A DNA stretch of 64,000 nt from Paenibacillus lautus NBRC 15380 (GTDB lineage Bacteria; Bacillota; Bacilli; Paenibacillales; Paenibacillaceae): positions 62,001-126,000 of the forward strand of contig NZ_BIMF01000015.1 in NCBI RefSeq assembly GCF_004000945.1. Direction: 5' to 3'. Of this stretch, positions 34,262-42,945 are shown one piece after another. Within the stretch, counting starts at the first letter, position 1. Each line of letters begins with the position of its first letter. Below the pieces are notes generated by a model, which did no database searches, had not been told where the DNA came from, and worked only from the letters and a program-made list of their open reading frames with translations. The position numbers were made by a program, and so were the translations under genes.

Positions 34262-34334
34262 AAAAAGACACCTCCCTTTCTATGATTCCCTGGCTGTCAG
34301 CCGAGGTCTATAGAATGAAGTGTGCCCTGATTTG

Positions 34335-35072
34335 TTAAGTGTTAACCTCTTCCTCCCGCTTAATGAAACGAAAAGGAGAACGGTTGTTAGCTCTAGAGAT
34401 TTTGCCCATGCCGCCATACCACAGCAGAACCATAAGCGGTACGATGAACCATACCCATGTGTGGGTCAGCAGGTTCAGAATCAGGTCGTACAGACCATGC
34501 CACATCCAAGGCAGGAACAAGGATAGAACGAGGAAGAATCTTCTTCGTTTCCCTTCCGTGAACCTCGCATGTCCCATGTAGTATCCCATGATCACGCCAA
34601 ACATCGCGTGTCCCGAAACGGGCAGCAGTGCTCTTAAGAACATCGGACCAAAGGCTGCCTGGCTGTACCAGGCGTAAAGCAAATTCTCTACCGTAGCAAA
34701 TCCCAGCGATATCGCCACTGCATAAAGGATGCCGTCATAAGGCTCGTCAAATTCCGTATGGTTAAAAATGATATGATACATTACGAACCATTTCAGAAAT
34801 TCCTCAACGCCCGCCGAAACGAACAATGAGTTGACTACCGGATTGTCGCCAAGCCATAGTATCATTCCCCGCTGCAGAATCATAACCGGGAAAACGATCA
34901 GAACCCCTAACATGAACACCTTGATCACCATGTGCAGGGGCTCTTGATCATACCTATCTTTCAGGTAAAAATACGTGAGCAATGCGAGTCCCGGCGCCAA
35001 AGCTGACGCAATTACCGAGAACACCAGCACTAAAATTCCCCTTCCGTTAGTTGCGGGCCTGAAGTCCGGCAC
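34335..35072 (-). CDS. prsW: PrsW-family intramembrane protease
   Basis: Multi-pass membrane metalloprotease; in B. subtilis PrsW cuts the anti-sigma-W factor RsiW as site-1 protease. EEFLKWF in the middle and GHAMFG later carry the family's glutamate and histidine motifs. About seven hydrophobic segments, length 245. It begins with GTG behind AAGGTG. No sigma-W/rsiW pair is next to it. The truncated ECF sigma gene at 1-515 is 34 kb away and need not be linked. Confidence 0.9.
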   Translation of the reverse strand: MPDFRPATNGRGILVLVFSVIASALAPGLALLTYFYLKDRYDQEPLHMVIKVFMLGVLIVFPVMILQRGMILWLGDNPVVNSLFVSAGVEEFLKWFVMYHIIFNHTEFDEPYDGILYAVAISLGFATVENLLYAWYSQAAFGPMFLRALLPVSGHAMFGVIMGYYMGHARFTEGKRRRFFLVLSLFLPWMWHGLYDLILNLLTHTWVWFIVPLMVLLWYGGMGKISRANNRSPFRFIKREEEVNT

Positions 35073-35087
35073 GCACGCCCACCTTCA

Positions 35088-35699
35088 TTAATGCTGACGC
35101 TGGAAGTGTGTACAGATAACCTCAACTGCTTGCTGAGGCATGACTTTCTTCCCGTATTCCTCCAGCATCGCCTCGGTTACTGAAGAGGATTCACCGAATT
35201 CAGCCAGCATCGCAATAACCGCCGGCAGCTTCTCGCTATCCAATTCCTCAGGATCGAAGTATAAAAACCATTTATCCATATAGTGATAGAGCTTACCCGC
35301 TCCGCCTACAAGGTCCTTCAACATATGCGATGCTTCAATGAGCACTTCAAAATCCTGAAAAACATAGACGATCGTATCACTTTGATCCAGCGTTACTTCC
35401 ATTTCATAAATCTCGTCCGGCATATCTTCTTCGGATAAGCCGCCGAAATGATGATCGTATTTCCCTCTCGTCACAATAACCACCATGCCCTGGGCAGGCA
35501 GTGCAAACACCTCAACGGCAAGAGGTCCGGTGGCATCAAATCCGAGTTCACTGTATGCCTGATCCATCATCTCCGTAAACAGGTCATAAACTTTCGGTAT
35601 TTCCTGCCACATCTCTTCCTTCTGGATCCCTCGCTCACTCAGATCGTCAAACGTGAGGAAAATCCGTATCTTATCTTGACTCAAACGCTCTATTTTCAT
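35088..35699 (-). CDS. mecA: Adaptor protein MecA/YpbH
   Basis: Adaptor that delivers substrates to the ClpCP protease and in Bacillus represses competence. MKIERLSQDKIRIFLTFDDLSERGI at the N-terminus is the substrate-binding domain, followed by an acidic linker and the C-terminal domain (YVFQDFEVLIEASHML; LYHYMDKWFLYFD) that binds ClpC. Length 203. The position next to prsW is that of B. subtilis ypbH (mecB), the paralogue of mecA. TAAGGAGG precedes the ATG. Confidence 0.92.
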   Translation of the reverse strand: MKIERLSQDKIRIFLTFDDLSERGIQKEEMWQEIPKVYDLFTEMMDQAYSELGFDATGPLAVEVFALPAQGMVVIVTRGKYDHHFGGLSEEDMPDEIYEMEVTLDQSDTIVYVFQDFEVLIEASHMLKDLVGGAGKLYHYMDKWFLYFDPEELDSEKLPAVIAMLAEFGESSSVTEAMLEEYGKKVMPQQAVEVICTHFQRQH

Positions 35700-35831
35700 G
35701 ACAGGATCCTCCTTACGTAAAACAAAAGTTTATAACAAATTATGATGTCTGGATTATGACGTGATAAAAATGGTTTTATATAATTGATTTTATCATTTAA
35801 TAACCACAAATGCACGTAAATATGTAGCTAA

Positions 35832-35884
35832 AGAAAAAAGAATCATTCACAGGGAATCGTGTGGCCGCTCCCCGAGAATGATTC
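35832..35884 (-). terminator. Terminator of the 124-residue hypothetical gene
   Basis: GAATCATTC and GAATGATTC form the outer stem of a long hairpin with a GC-rich interior, followed by TTTTTTC on the minus strand. Confidence 0.75.
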
Positions 35885-35901
35885 AAAATGGTTCATGCCG
35901 T

Positions 35902-36276
35902 TTACAAACCCGGTATGACGGTATGGGTCTCTTTCAAAATCTGTTCGACTTCGTTTTTGACATCAGGGTTGTTTCGGATGAAATCCTTGACTTGTTTCAG
36001 GTTGGCAGCCTTCGAATGAGTCGATGTCTGTACCCCTGCAGTTCCATTGGAATGAGTGGAATCATGTCGGCCTGAACTGGGAGACACGCTTTCTTGGCTG
36101 AAGCCAGAATATTGCTGGCTCTTTGTGCCCTGAATTTTACTCATCGCGGTATCCGCGAATCGGCCTAGATTCGCATCTTTCATCATTGAGGAGAAGAACC
36201 TGCTGTTGTTACGGGAAATCATCCGGCATGCAACGGCACCGATAATGACACCATATAGAAATGACGAAGTCTTCAC
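35902..36276 (-). CDS. Hypothetical protein with N-terminal membrane segment
   Basis: 124 residues, starting with GTG behind AGGAGG. The N-terminus (FLYGVIIGAVACRMIS) could be a membrane anchor. The middle is rich in Ser, Gln and His and probably disordered; the end (LKQVKDFIRNNPDVKNEVEQILKET) is a charged helix. It loosely resembles small spore or envelope proteins, but I recognise no family. Confidence 0.7.
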   Translation of the reverse strand: MKTSSFLYGVIIGAVACRMISRNNSRFFSSMMKDANLGRFADTAMSKIQGTKSQQYSGFSQESVSPSSGRHDSTHSNGTAGVQTSTHSKAANLKQVKDFIRNNPDVKNEVEQILKETHTVIPGL

Positions 36277-36369
36277 AAATGATACCTCCTTCTATGATAA
36301 ACTCGAGATTATTGTTCTCGCACCGCCAAGAACTCATGCTACATAAATACAGGAAAGTGAGATGGAATC

Positions 36370-37281
36370 ATGGTTAGAACACGAACAGTACTTCTGCTGG
36401 CTTTCTGCCTTATGCTCAGCGCATGCGGCAGCAACGGCGCGGCTCAGAAGCAAAGCACGGCCACGGAAGTCGGTAATGACAGGGCAGCGCAGCAAAATGA
36501 AACCTCCGGTCAGGTGTCCACTCCGAAAGAAGGTGCCGACATGGCAACCGAAACGGACAAACCTGAAGCTGAGCCTGACGTGGATAAATCCGCGGACCCA
36601 TCAGATGAAGCTGTCAAGAGTCCTGACACCGAGGCACCGTCTGAACCGAAATATCACATGAATAAGGTGTATCGCATCGTTCCCAATGATGATTCCGTAC
36701 CAGAAAAAGTCGTGCTGCTCACGTTTGATGACGGCCCTAAGGATGAAACGATGATCAACCAAATGATCGATACGCTGGACAAACATGATGCCAAAGCGAT
36801 TTTCTTTGTCAATGGATACCGTGCGAAGGAGCATCCAGAGCTGTTAAAACTGATCCATGACCGCGGTCAAATCATTGGGAATCATTCCTGGGATCATATC
36901 GACTTGAAAAAAGAAAGCAAACAGAAGGTAAAGGAACAGATCGGGGATGTACAGCAAATCGTCAAAGAAGCGACCGGATCGGAACCGAAGTTTTTCCGTC
37001 CTCCGTTTGGCTCAGGCGGAGATACCGTCAAGGAAGTTGCCCTGGATCATGACCTGCTGTTCATGACCTGGTCCAACGGTTCGCTGGATTGGGAAAGCAA
37101 AAACAAAAACAAACCCGAAGCCGTAGTCAGCAATGTGCTGGAACAGCTTCACCCTGGCAGCAACATTCTGATGCATGAGCTTCCCTGGACCGTAGAGGCC
37201 CTTGATACCTTGCTGACCAAGCTTGAAGCCAAAGGGTATGGCTTTGTGGATCCGCAATTAATCGAACCTAAAATAAGATAA
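36370..37281 (+). CDS. Lipoprotein polysaccharide deacetylase (NodB domain)
   Basis: 303 residues. A signal peptide ends in the lipobox MLSACG, then about 75 residues of acidic, Thr/Pro-rich linker. The NodB domain begins at KVVLLTFDDGPKDETM (the catalytic and metal aspartates) and continues with GNHSWDHIDL (metal histidines), RPPFGSGG and ILMHELP near the end. Such enzymes remove N-acetyl groups from peptidoglycan or other wall glycans. One of only three plus-strand genes. It stands alone and converges on the ypbG-like gene through a shared terminator. Confidence 0.93.
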   Translation: MVRTRTVLLLAFCLMLSACGSNGAAQKQSTATEVGNDRAAQQNETSGQVSTPKEGADMATETDKPEAEPDVDKSADPSDEAVKSPDTEAPSEPKYHMNKVYRIVPNDDSVPEKVVLLTFDDGPKDETMINQMIDTLDKHDAKAIFFVNGYRAKEHPELLKLIHDRGQIIGNHSWDHIDLKKESKQKVKEQIGDVQQIVKEATGSEPKFFRPPFGSGGDTVKEVALDHDLLFMTWSNGSLDWESKNKNKPEAVVSNVLEQLHPGSNILMHELPWTVEALDTLLTKLEAKGYGFVDPQLIEPKIR

Positions 37282-37295
37282 TCCGACAAAACACA

Positions 37296-37344
37296 AAAAC
37301 CTTAATTCTGCCGTCGCCATTTGACGATCGAATTAAGGTTTTTT
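37296..37344. terminator. Bidirectional terminator between the deacetylase and metallophosphoesterase genes
   Basis: AAAACCTTAATTC and GAATTAAGGTTTT form a 13-bp stem with A and T tracts on both sides, so it can work on either strand. It overlaps the stop codon of the minus-strand gene. Confidence 0.85.
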
Positions 37345-38151
37345 GCGTAATGTAAGCACATGATATTCTGCGGGACATTGCAAGCGCAGCGGGATATGGG
37401 AGGTACCGAATCCCCGGCTGATCAGCATCCTGGAAGAAGGTTGGGTTTCGCCCGTCTTTCTCGGCAGCGTATACCATCCGGATTTAAACTTCTTGTAAAA
37501 GCGCGCCAGACGAACGGCTCCGGCAATTGGCAGCACAATCTGTCCCCCATGGGTATGTCCTGCCAGCACTAGATCCCCATCTACTGCTTCCTTGCCTTTG
37601 ACCCATATCGGATCATGCACCAGAATGATGTGATACTGGTCTTCGGCTGCATTTCCCCGAAATCTTGTGTACGGGTGCTTCCGGCTGGCCGGCTGCCTTA
37701 CTCCGCTGAGAGCAATAAGCTCGTTACTCCGCTTTAACGTAACGGTTTTGTCATTCAGCAGAATGACGCCGCTCTCCCGCAATACTTTACGGACAGCGTC
37801 CTTGCCTGCATGCAGATCATGATTCCCCAAGACGGCATACACGGGTGCGATACGGACCAGCACCGACATGTTATGCCTCATCCGCTGAAGGGGTACCCCT
37901 CTTTCCGTAATATCTCCACCAAGCAGTACGCAGTCCACCGAGGATAGATTGGATAATAGCTTCACTTCTGACAATTGTCTGCGATGTATATCGGTGATGA
38001 ACAATATCCGAAACCCGTCAAACGAGTGAGGGATACTTTCGGATACCACTTCTTCTTCACGCACTCGATAACCCTTAGCTTCAGCCCTCATCCAGCCGAT
38101 AGCGCCTGCACCGAGTGCCGCAGCACCTGCTATCCACATCAACACACTCAT
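37333..38151 (-). CDS. Membrane-anchored metallophosphoesterase (YpbG-like)
   Basis: 272 residues from the ATG at 38151 (AAAGGAG upstream). A short hydrophobic N-terminus (residues 2-20) is followed by the calcineurin-like metal motifs FITDIHRR, LLGGDITERG, VLGNHDLHAG, LVHDP and LAGHTHGGQ, all intact. Substrate unknown. The order ypbG-ypbE-ypbD in B. subtilis corresponds to this gene and its two upstream neighbours. It overlaps the preceding gene by four bases. Confidence 0.92.
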   Translation of the reverse strand: MSVLMWIAGAAALGAGAIGWMRAEAKGYRVREEEVVSESIPHSFDGFRILFITDIHRRQLSEVKLLSNLSSVDCVLLGGDITERGVPLQRMRHNMSVLVRIAPVYAVLGNHDLHAGKDAVRKVLRESGVILLNDKTVTLKRSNELIALSGVRQPASRKHPYTRFRGNAAEDQYHIILVHDPIWVKGKEAVDGDLVLAGHTHGGQIVLPIAGAVRLARFYKKFKSGWYTLPRKTGETQPSSRMLISRGFGTSHIPLRLQCPAEYHVLTLRKKP

Positions 38152-38558
38152 AATAACTCCTTTAACAATTCCTTTAATGGAGGCGCTCCGATAAGTCCCC
38201 ACCACAGAAGACCTACCATTAACAATATGAAAATGACGATCAATGAGTTCACAAACCATTTGCTCATTCTTACGCGATAAGAGGAATATGTATTCGTTCG
38301 TTTAGGAGCGGACACTTCCTCCTCTGATTGACGCTGGCGGGACCGGGTCGATCTGGAACGGCTCAATCCATCCGCTGTACTGCTGCTCTGGTGCTTTTGC
38401 TCCACGGAGCTTGTGGAGGGTGGCGATTTAGATCGATTCCTCGTTTCATCTGCTTGTTGCGACTTCGCTGCCGTTCTTTTTTCTGATTGAGCCGTTGACT
38501 TGTTCTTGCGGCTTTTATTTCGGCTCTGATGTCGTTGCATTCTGCTAAGTTCGTTCAT
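38148..38558 (-). CDS. Basic, Ser/Arg-rich protein with C-terminal membrane helix
   Basis: 136 residues. The first 95 are strongly charged and low-complexity (Arg, Lys, Ser, Gln) and presumably cytoplasmic and disordered. A single membrane helix near residues 101-122 (WFVNSLIVIFILLMVGLLWW) is followed by a short tail. I do not recognise a family. It overlaps the CPBP gene by 14 bases upstream and the ypbG-like gene by four downstream, so it belongs to that operon. Confidence 0.75.
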   Translation of the reverse strand: MNELSRMQRHQSRNKSRKNKSTAQSEKRTAAKSQQADETRNRSKSPPSTSSVEQKHQSSSTADGLSRSRSTRSRQRQSEEEVSAPKRTNTYSSYRVRMSKWFVNSLIVIFILLMVGLLWWGLIGAPPLKELLKELL

Positions 38559-39144
38559 GTTCCTCTTTCCTCCGAAACCGAATCAACATTCCTGATATGA
38601 AATCAATCAGAAAATGACACAGGATGGGCGCCCAAATGGTACCCGTTTGAATATAGACGTAGCCAAGACCGTAACTGCTTAAGAAAACCCACCCAGTTGG
38701 AAGCCAATGTTTTAAATATCTGACATGAATAAGTGCGAACAAGATACTTGTCCAATATGGTCCGAACGCATGCTGGATAGCTCCTCGAAACAATAACTCC
38801 TCGCAGATGGATACGATCAGAGCTATAACAAAAATATGCCAAACCGGCCTTTTCCGGAACAACATTTCATTGATTCCGCCATCGTCCATACTATCCTCTG
38901 ACACAAACCGGGATAATATAAAATCCACGACCAGCATTGCTGCAGCAAGTCCGAGCCCCCAATAAACAAACTCGATATTCTTCGGGATGACAAAGAGCCC
39001 AAACGGATTCCTCTGCTGAAACAGGATCCAGATCAAACCTGCAATGAGTGTCAATCCTTGGGTAAGATACAGATTAATAAGCAGCAGCCGATCGTTTAAT
39101 TGATGGGCTTCGATTCTTTTTACGCGTATTTTAAATTTTTTCAT
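38545..39144 (-). CDS. CPBP-family intramembrane protease (YpbD-like)
   Basis: 199 residues with about six hydrophobic segments. CEELLFRGAIQHAF carries the EExxxR motif, ILFALIHVRYL the second-motif histidine, and LCHFLIDFISG the third. These are the marks of the CAAX/CPBP Abi family of putative proteases. Its function here is unknown. It is the first gene of a three-gene operon, divergent from the serA leader. Confidence 0.88.
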   Translation of the reverse strand: MKKFKIRVKRIEAHQLNDRLLLINLYLTQGLTLIAGLIWILFQQRNPFGLFVIPKNIEFVYWGLGLAAAMLVVDFILSRFVSEDSMDDGGINEMLFRKRPVWHIFVIALIVSICEELLFRGAIQHAFGPYWTSILFALIHVRYLKHWLPTGWVFLSSYGLGYVYIQTGTIWAPILCHFLIDFISGMLIRFRRKEEHERT

Positions 39145-39324
39145 AGAAGATGGGCCTGTCTTTCATCTTGATTTTTAAGATTATCTTCGTGTACAACCAC
39201 AGTAATATTAGAATAATTCAATCATAGGCGGGCATATGCATCATAGCAAATTAACGGCATGACATTCAAGGCTATCTCTTGTTTCTTCCCCTACTATAAG
39301 GCCTATGGACAGAATAAACACCTA

Positions 39325-39353
39325 TTGACACAATGTTAGAGCCATGATACATT
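39325..39353 (+). promoter_or_regulatory. Promoter of serA
   Basis: TTGACA (39325-39330), 17 bases, TACATT (39348-39353), just upstream of the T-box leader. Confidence 0.8.
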
Positions 39354-39374
39354 ATGAAAAAATTAATCTGTGAA

Positions 39375-39640
39375 AACCGATGATGGAAAAGAGAAGCTGT
39401 AACGTCCTCAGAGAGCCGATGGTGGGTGTAAATCGGTGGCGTAAAAGTATTCTTGAGCGTTCCTGAGATATTTCGCTGAAACTTGAAGTAGGCGCAAATC
39501 GGATGATATCCGTTACCAATCATGGTCTGAACAGACCGCTTGAGGCTGCCGCAAGTTGGCAGCGAATAAGGGTGGCACCACGAATAACTCTCGTCCCTTA
39601 CTACGGAGGTAGTATGCGGATTGGGAGTTTTTTTATGTTC
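39375..39640 (+). promoter_or_regulatory. T-box leader of serA (serine tRNA-sensing riboswitch)
   Basis: The distal Stem I signature AGAGAGCCGATGGTGGGTG is at about 39411-39430. The T-box sequence AAGGGTGGCACCACG is at about 39568-39582. A terminator (AACTCTCGTCC ... GGATTGGGAGTT, then seven T) ends near 39637. Uncharged tRNA would pair with both specifier and T-box and stop termination. The region expected to hold the specifier has two serine codons close together, AGC (39456-39458) and TCC (39461-39463); I cannot decide between them by eye. The gap from here to serA (about 155 bases) holds no gene. Confidence 0.9.
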
Positions 39641-39793
39641 CTGTCTCTTTGCCACGACACCGCGTCAAACCTGTATAGACCTCTTGCAGCTTTATTGGAA
39701 TCTTTGGTGTATAACGGAATACGCCCCAGCGTAATCCTTATTCAATATTGCAGTACCGCATTTTATAGAGGATTTTAAGGAGGAAGAGAAACC

Positions 39794-41386
39794 ATGTTTA
39801 AAGTATTGGTATCGGATCCGATCAGTGATTTGGGGATCCAGCAGTTAATGGATGCCGCCGACGTGCAGGTAGACAAAAAAACCGGGCTTAATGAAGATGA
39901 GCTCACTGCCATTATCGGTGAATACGACGGGCTCCTCGTACGGAGTCAGACACGTGTGACAGAACGCATTATGAATGCAGGAACCAATCTCAAGGTTGTC
40001 GGCCGTGCAGGCGTTGGCGTTGACAACATTGATCTTGAAGCTGCTACGAAGCGCGGGATCGTTGTTATTAATGCGCCTGACGGTAATACGATTACAACAG
40101 CAGAGCATACGTTTGCCATGATGATTGCCCTCGCCCGCCACATCCCTCAGGCCTATGCCAAAACTGTGGGCGGATCTTGGGACCGCAAATCCTTCCTCGG
40201 CGTTGAGCTGCGCAACAAAACGCTGGGCGTTATGGGAATGGGACGAATCGGCAGCGAGGTGGCTAAACGCGCCAAGGCTTTTGGCATGAACATTCTTGCC
40301 TTCGATCCGTTCCTGACGGAAGAGCGTGCGGACAAACTGGGCGTAACGCTTTCCTCGGTGGATAACATTATCCGCAATGCAGACTTCATTACGGTCCATA
40401 CTCCGCTTACGCCGGAAACGCGCCATATGATCGCAAGACCGCAATTCGAAGTGATGAAGCGCGGCATGCGCATCGTGAACTGCGCCCGTGGCGGCATTAT
40501 TGACGAACGCGCCCTCGTGGAAGCGATCGATGAAGGCATTGTTGCCGGAGCCGCATTTGACGTATTCGAACATGAGCCGCCTGAAAGCGATCATCCGTTC
40601 CTGAACCATCCCAAGGTTATCGTGACCCCGCATTTGGGCGCATCTACCGTTGAGGCTCAGGAGAACGTTGCAATCGATGTGTCGGAACAAGTGCTTCATA
40701 TCCTGCGCAACGAGCCGTTTAAGAATGCGGTCAACTTCCCGCTTGTAGCGGCTAGCGTGATGAACAAACTGCAGCCATACTTCTCGCTCGGCGAGAAATT
40801 GGGCAGTGTGGCCGCTCAGATCACCGCACATGCGGTGAAGGAGATTCACGTCGACTATGCAGGCGAGCTGGCTGAAGTTGATACCCAAGCCCTGACCCGA
40901 TACATCGTGAAGGGTGTGCTGGAGCGTCACCTCGGAAGCGAAGTGAATATTGTAAACTCCATGCATTTGGCGAAGAGCCGTGATCTGCACGTCGTTGTGT
41001 CCCAGACACCAAAAACCAAAGACTTCACCAACCTCGTTACCGTTACGCTTAAGACGCAAAACGGTTTGGAGCGAATTGTCGCAGGTACACTCCTGCTGGG
41101 TTACGGCGAACGAATTGTTCGTCTGGATAAATTCCCGGTCGATATCTCTCCGGAAGGTCATCTGATTCTGATCTCCCATAACGACAAACCGGGCATTATC
41201 GGTCGTGTCGGAACCCTGCTCGGCGAGAACGATGTCAACATCGCCTCCATGCAGGTTGGACGTAAAGTCATCGGCGGTGAAGCCATCATGCTTCTGACGG
41301 TGGACAAAGACGTTCCTAAAGACGTTCTGATCAAGCTTACCGGGCTGTCAGAACTGAACACCGCGCAGCAAATCGCGCTGGGCTAA
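39794..41386 (+). CDS. serA: D-3-phosphoglycerate dehydrogenase
   Basis: First step of serine synthesis, oxidising 3-phosphoglycerate with NAD+. VVGRAGVGVDNID and LGVMGMGRIGSEVAKRA are the substrate and NAD sites; the catalytic Arg, Glu and His lie in NCARGGIID, FEHEPPES and VTPHLGAST. The C-terminal half has the extended regulatory region and a final ACT domain (LILISHNDKPGIIGRVGTLLG), giving 530 residues, the long form. AAGGAGG precedes the ATG. Expression should answer to the serine T-box upstream. Confidence 0.97.
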   Translation: MFKVLVSDPISDLGIQQLMDAADVQVDKKTGLNEDELTAIIGEYDGLLVRSQTRVTERIMNAGTNLKVVGRAGVGVDNIDLEAATKRGIVVINAPDGNTITTAEHTFAMMIALARHIPQAYAKTVGGSWDRKSFLGVELRNKTLGVMGMGRIGSEVAKRAKAFGMNILAFDPFLTEERADKLGVTLSSVDNIIRNADFITVHTPLTPETRHMIARPQFEVMKRGMRIVNCARGGIIDERALVEAIDEGIVAGAAFDVFEHEPPESDHPFLNHPKVIVTPHLGASTVEAQENVAIDVSEQVLHILRNEPFKNAVNFPLVAASVMNKLQPYFSLGEKLGSVAAQITAHAVKEIHVDYAGELAEVDTQALTRYIVKGVLERHLGSEVNIVNSMHLAKSRDLHVVVSQTPKTKDFTNLVTVTLKTQNGLERIVAGTLLLGYGERIVRLDKFPVDISPEGHLILISHNDKPGIIGRVGTLLGENDVNIASMQVGRKVIGGEAIMLLTVDKDVPKDVLIKLTGLSELNTAQQIALG

Positions 41387-41407
41387 TTTCAGGCCAGTTA
41401 TAAGGTA

Positions 41408-41452
41408 TAAGGGGTTAATCATTGTTCCACGTAGAACAAGATTAACCCCTTA
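41408..41452 (+). terminator. Hairpin after serA, terminator with parS-like centre
   Basis: AAGGGGTTAATC pairs with GATTAACCCCTT, and inside it TTGTTC pairs with GAACAA around CACGTA. After the stem comes AATTTC, a weak T-tract for the plus strand. The inner part resembles a parS site, reported as a finding. Confidence 0.65.
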
Positions 41453-41460
41453 ATTTCAAC

Positions 41461-41490
41461 AAAAAAACACGCTCCTTTCGAGCGTGTTTT
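41461..41490 (-). terminator. Terminator of the resD-resE genes
   Basis: AAAACACGCTC and GAGCGTGTTTT form an 11-bp stem with seven T following on the minus strand, 20 bases after the kinase stop. Confidence 0.9.
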
Positions 41491-41510
41491 GTCTTTTGTG
41501 GAGACATTCC

Positions 41511-42944
41511 CTAAGATTCTGCCGATTTAGTTGGAATAATCATCGTAAACACCGTTCCTTCGCCTACTTCACTTGTTGCGTTAATCGTGCCATGATGCGC
41601 TGTCACGATATTTTTCACGATGGCAAGGCCTATGCCGGTTCCCACCGTCTCTCCCCGCACACGCGCTTTATCGGCCTTGTAGAATCGCTCGAAAACAAAA
41701 GGAAGATCTTCAGGCGGAATACCGACGCCTTGGTCGCTAATCTTTACCTGGAGAGCCTCTGTGTTCGATACGGTAATCCGATCTGCAATGATTCGGATCT
41801 GCTTGCCTGAAGGCGTATGACGAAAAGCGTTGTCCAGCAGATTGGTCAGCACCTGTTCAAGCTTGTCTTCATCCGCCGCTTCGAGCAGAAGATTCGAGTG
41901 AAGTTTGTTGAGCTGAAGGTCAATATCTCTCTCCTTGGCGCGTACGGTGAACTTCCGGTATACCCTTTCACACAATTCACCTGCATCCATCTCCCGCAGG
42001 GACAACTCTGCATGCCCCGCTTCCATACGGGTTAAATCAAGCAGATCCTTCACCAGCCGGCCCATACGAAGGGATTCCTCATGAATCACCTGTATCAGCT
42101 CCCTGCTCTCTTCCGGTGAAGCCGCCATCCCGTCAAGCAGCGCTTCACTGTAGCCCTGCATCATGGACAGCGGTGTACGGATTTCGTGCGACACGTTGGC
42201 GATGAAATCCGTACGCATCTTCTCCAGCGTAACTTGCTCGGTAATATCTCTTAACACAACAACGGCGCCGCGGATCACATCATCCGAATATAAGGGAGCC
42301 ATATGGGCTGACCATATCCCCTGCTTCACATGCAAGTCAGCGCTTTGGTCCTTTCCTTCGTTCACGGTGGCATAATAAAGCTCACTGAGCGGTTTCGGCA
42401 TGACATCGGCCGCCCAGCCTCCGCCCTGCAGCTCATCATCCCACTGCAGACCTTTCCAGGTTTTCATGATTTCCTGCCCTGGCGGGTTCACCAGAATGAC
42501 CTGACCATGATTATCAAACGTAATCACCGCGTCGCTCATACTTCTCAGCACACTGGACAGATGCTCCTTCTCATGGTTCAAATTGCGGATATTCGTTTCC
42601 AGCTCTGCTGCCATATGGTTGAACGTATTGGCCAGCTCGCCAATCTCATCACTGGTCACAAGATTTAGCCGAGTGCCATACTTCCCTTTACGAATGTCGT
42701 TGGCTGCCTCAATGAGCTGCTGCATGGGCTGGGTAATCTTCGTTAACAGAAACAACCCGAAAAAGGTGGTCATCGAAAAACCGATAATGGCCACATAAGT
42801 AAATAAACGTTTGATGGCATCCGAATTCGCAAACGTGGTATCGATATAGGGGAGCAAAAATAATCCGAGCGTCAGTAGTACGCACGCGACTAAACAGGTT
42901 ATCGTAATCCACAGCTTGCCGACGAGTGATCTCCAGAAACTCAC
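41511..42944 (-). CDS. resE: Sensor histidine kinase ResE-like
   Basis: 477 residues. Two membrane helices (near residues 12-32 and 48-68) are followed by a HAMP domain, a PAS domain (AVITFDNHGQVILVNPPGQEIM) and the kinase core: H box FIANVSHEIRTPLSMMQGYSEAL, N box LLDNAFRHTP, G boxes DQGVGIPPEDLPFVFERFY and TGIGLAIV. With the adjacent regulator and cytochrome c genes this matches ResE, which controls respiration genes in B. subtilis. The first helix pair spans a very short loop, unlike the larger extracellular domain of B. subtilis ResE, so sensing is probably intracellular through PAS. Starts with GTG two bases after resD. Confidence 0.9.
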   Translation of the reverse strand: MSFWRSLVGKLWITITCLVACVLLTLGLFLLPYIDTTFANSDAIKRLFTYVAIIGFSMTTFFGLFLLTKITQPMQQLIEAANDIRKGKYGTRLNLVTSDEIGELANTFNHMAAELETNIRNLNHEKEHLSSVLRSMSDAVITFDNHGQVILVNPPGQEIMKTWKGLQWDDELQGGGWAADVMPKPLSELYYATVNEGKDQSADLHVKQGIWSAHMAPLYSDDVIRGAVVVLRDITEQVTLEKMRTDFIANVSHEIRTPLSMMQGYSEALLDGMAASPEESRELIQVIHEESLRMGRLVKDLLDLTRMEAGHAELSLREMDAGELCERVYRKFTVRAKERDIDLQLNKLHSNLLLEAADEDKLEQVLTNLLDNAFRHTPSGKQIRIIADRITVSNTEALQVKISDQGVGIPPEDLPFVFERFYKADKARVRGETVGTGIGLAIVKNIVTAHHGTINATSEVGEGTVFTMIIPTKSAES

Positions 42945-42945
42945 G

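Noticed and set aside
36370..39144. Deacetylase, metallophosphoesterase, Ser/Arg-rich protein and CPBP protease as a novel defence or wall system
   Set aside because: The last three match the ypbG-ypbE-ypbD order of B. subtilis and the deacetylase is on the other strand behind a shared terminator.
39845..41179. 444-codon open frame on the minus strand opposite serA
   Set aside because: Antisense mirror of serA; no ribosome site or family resemblance.
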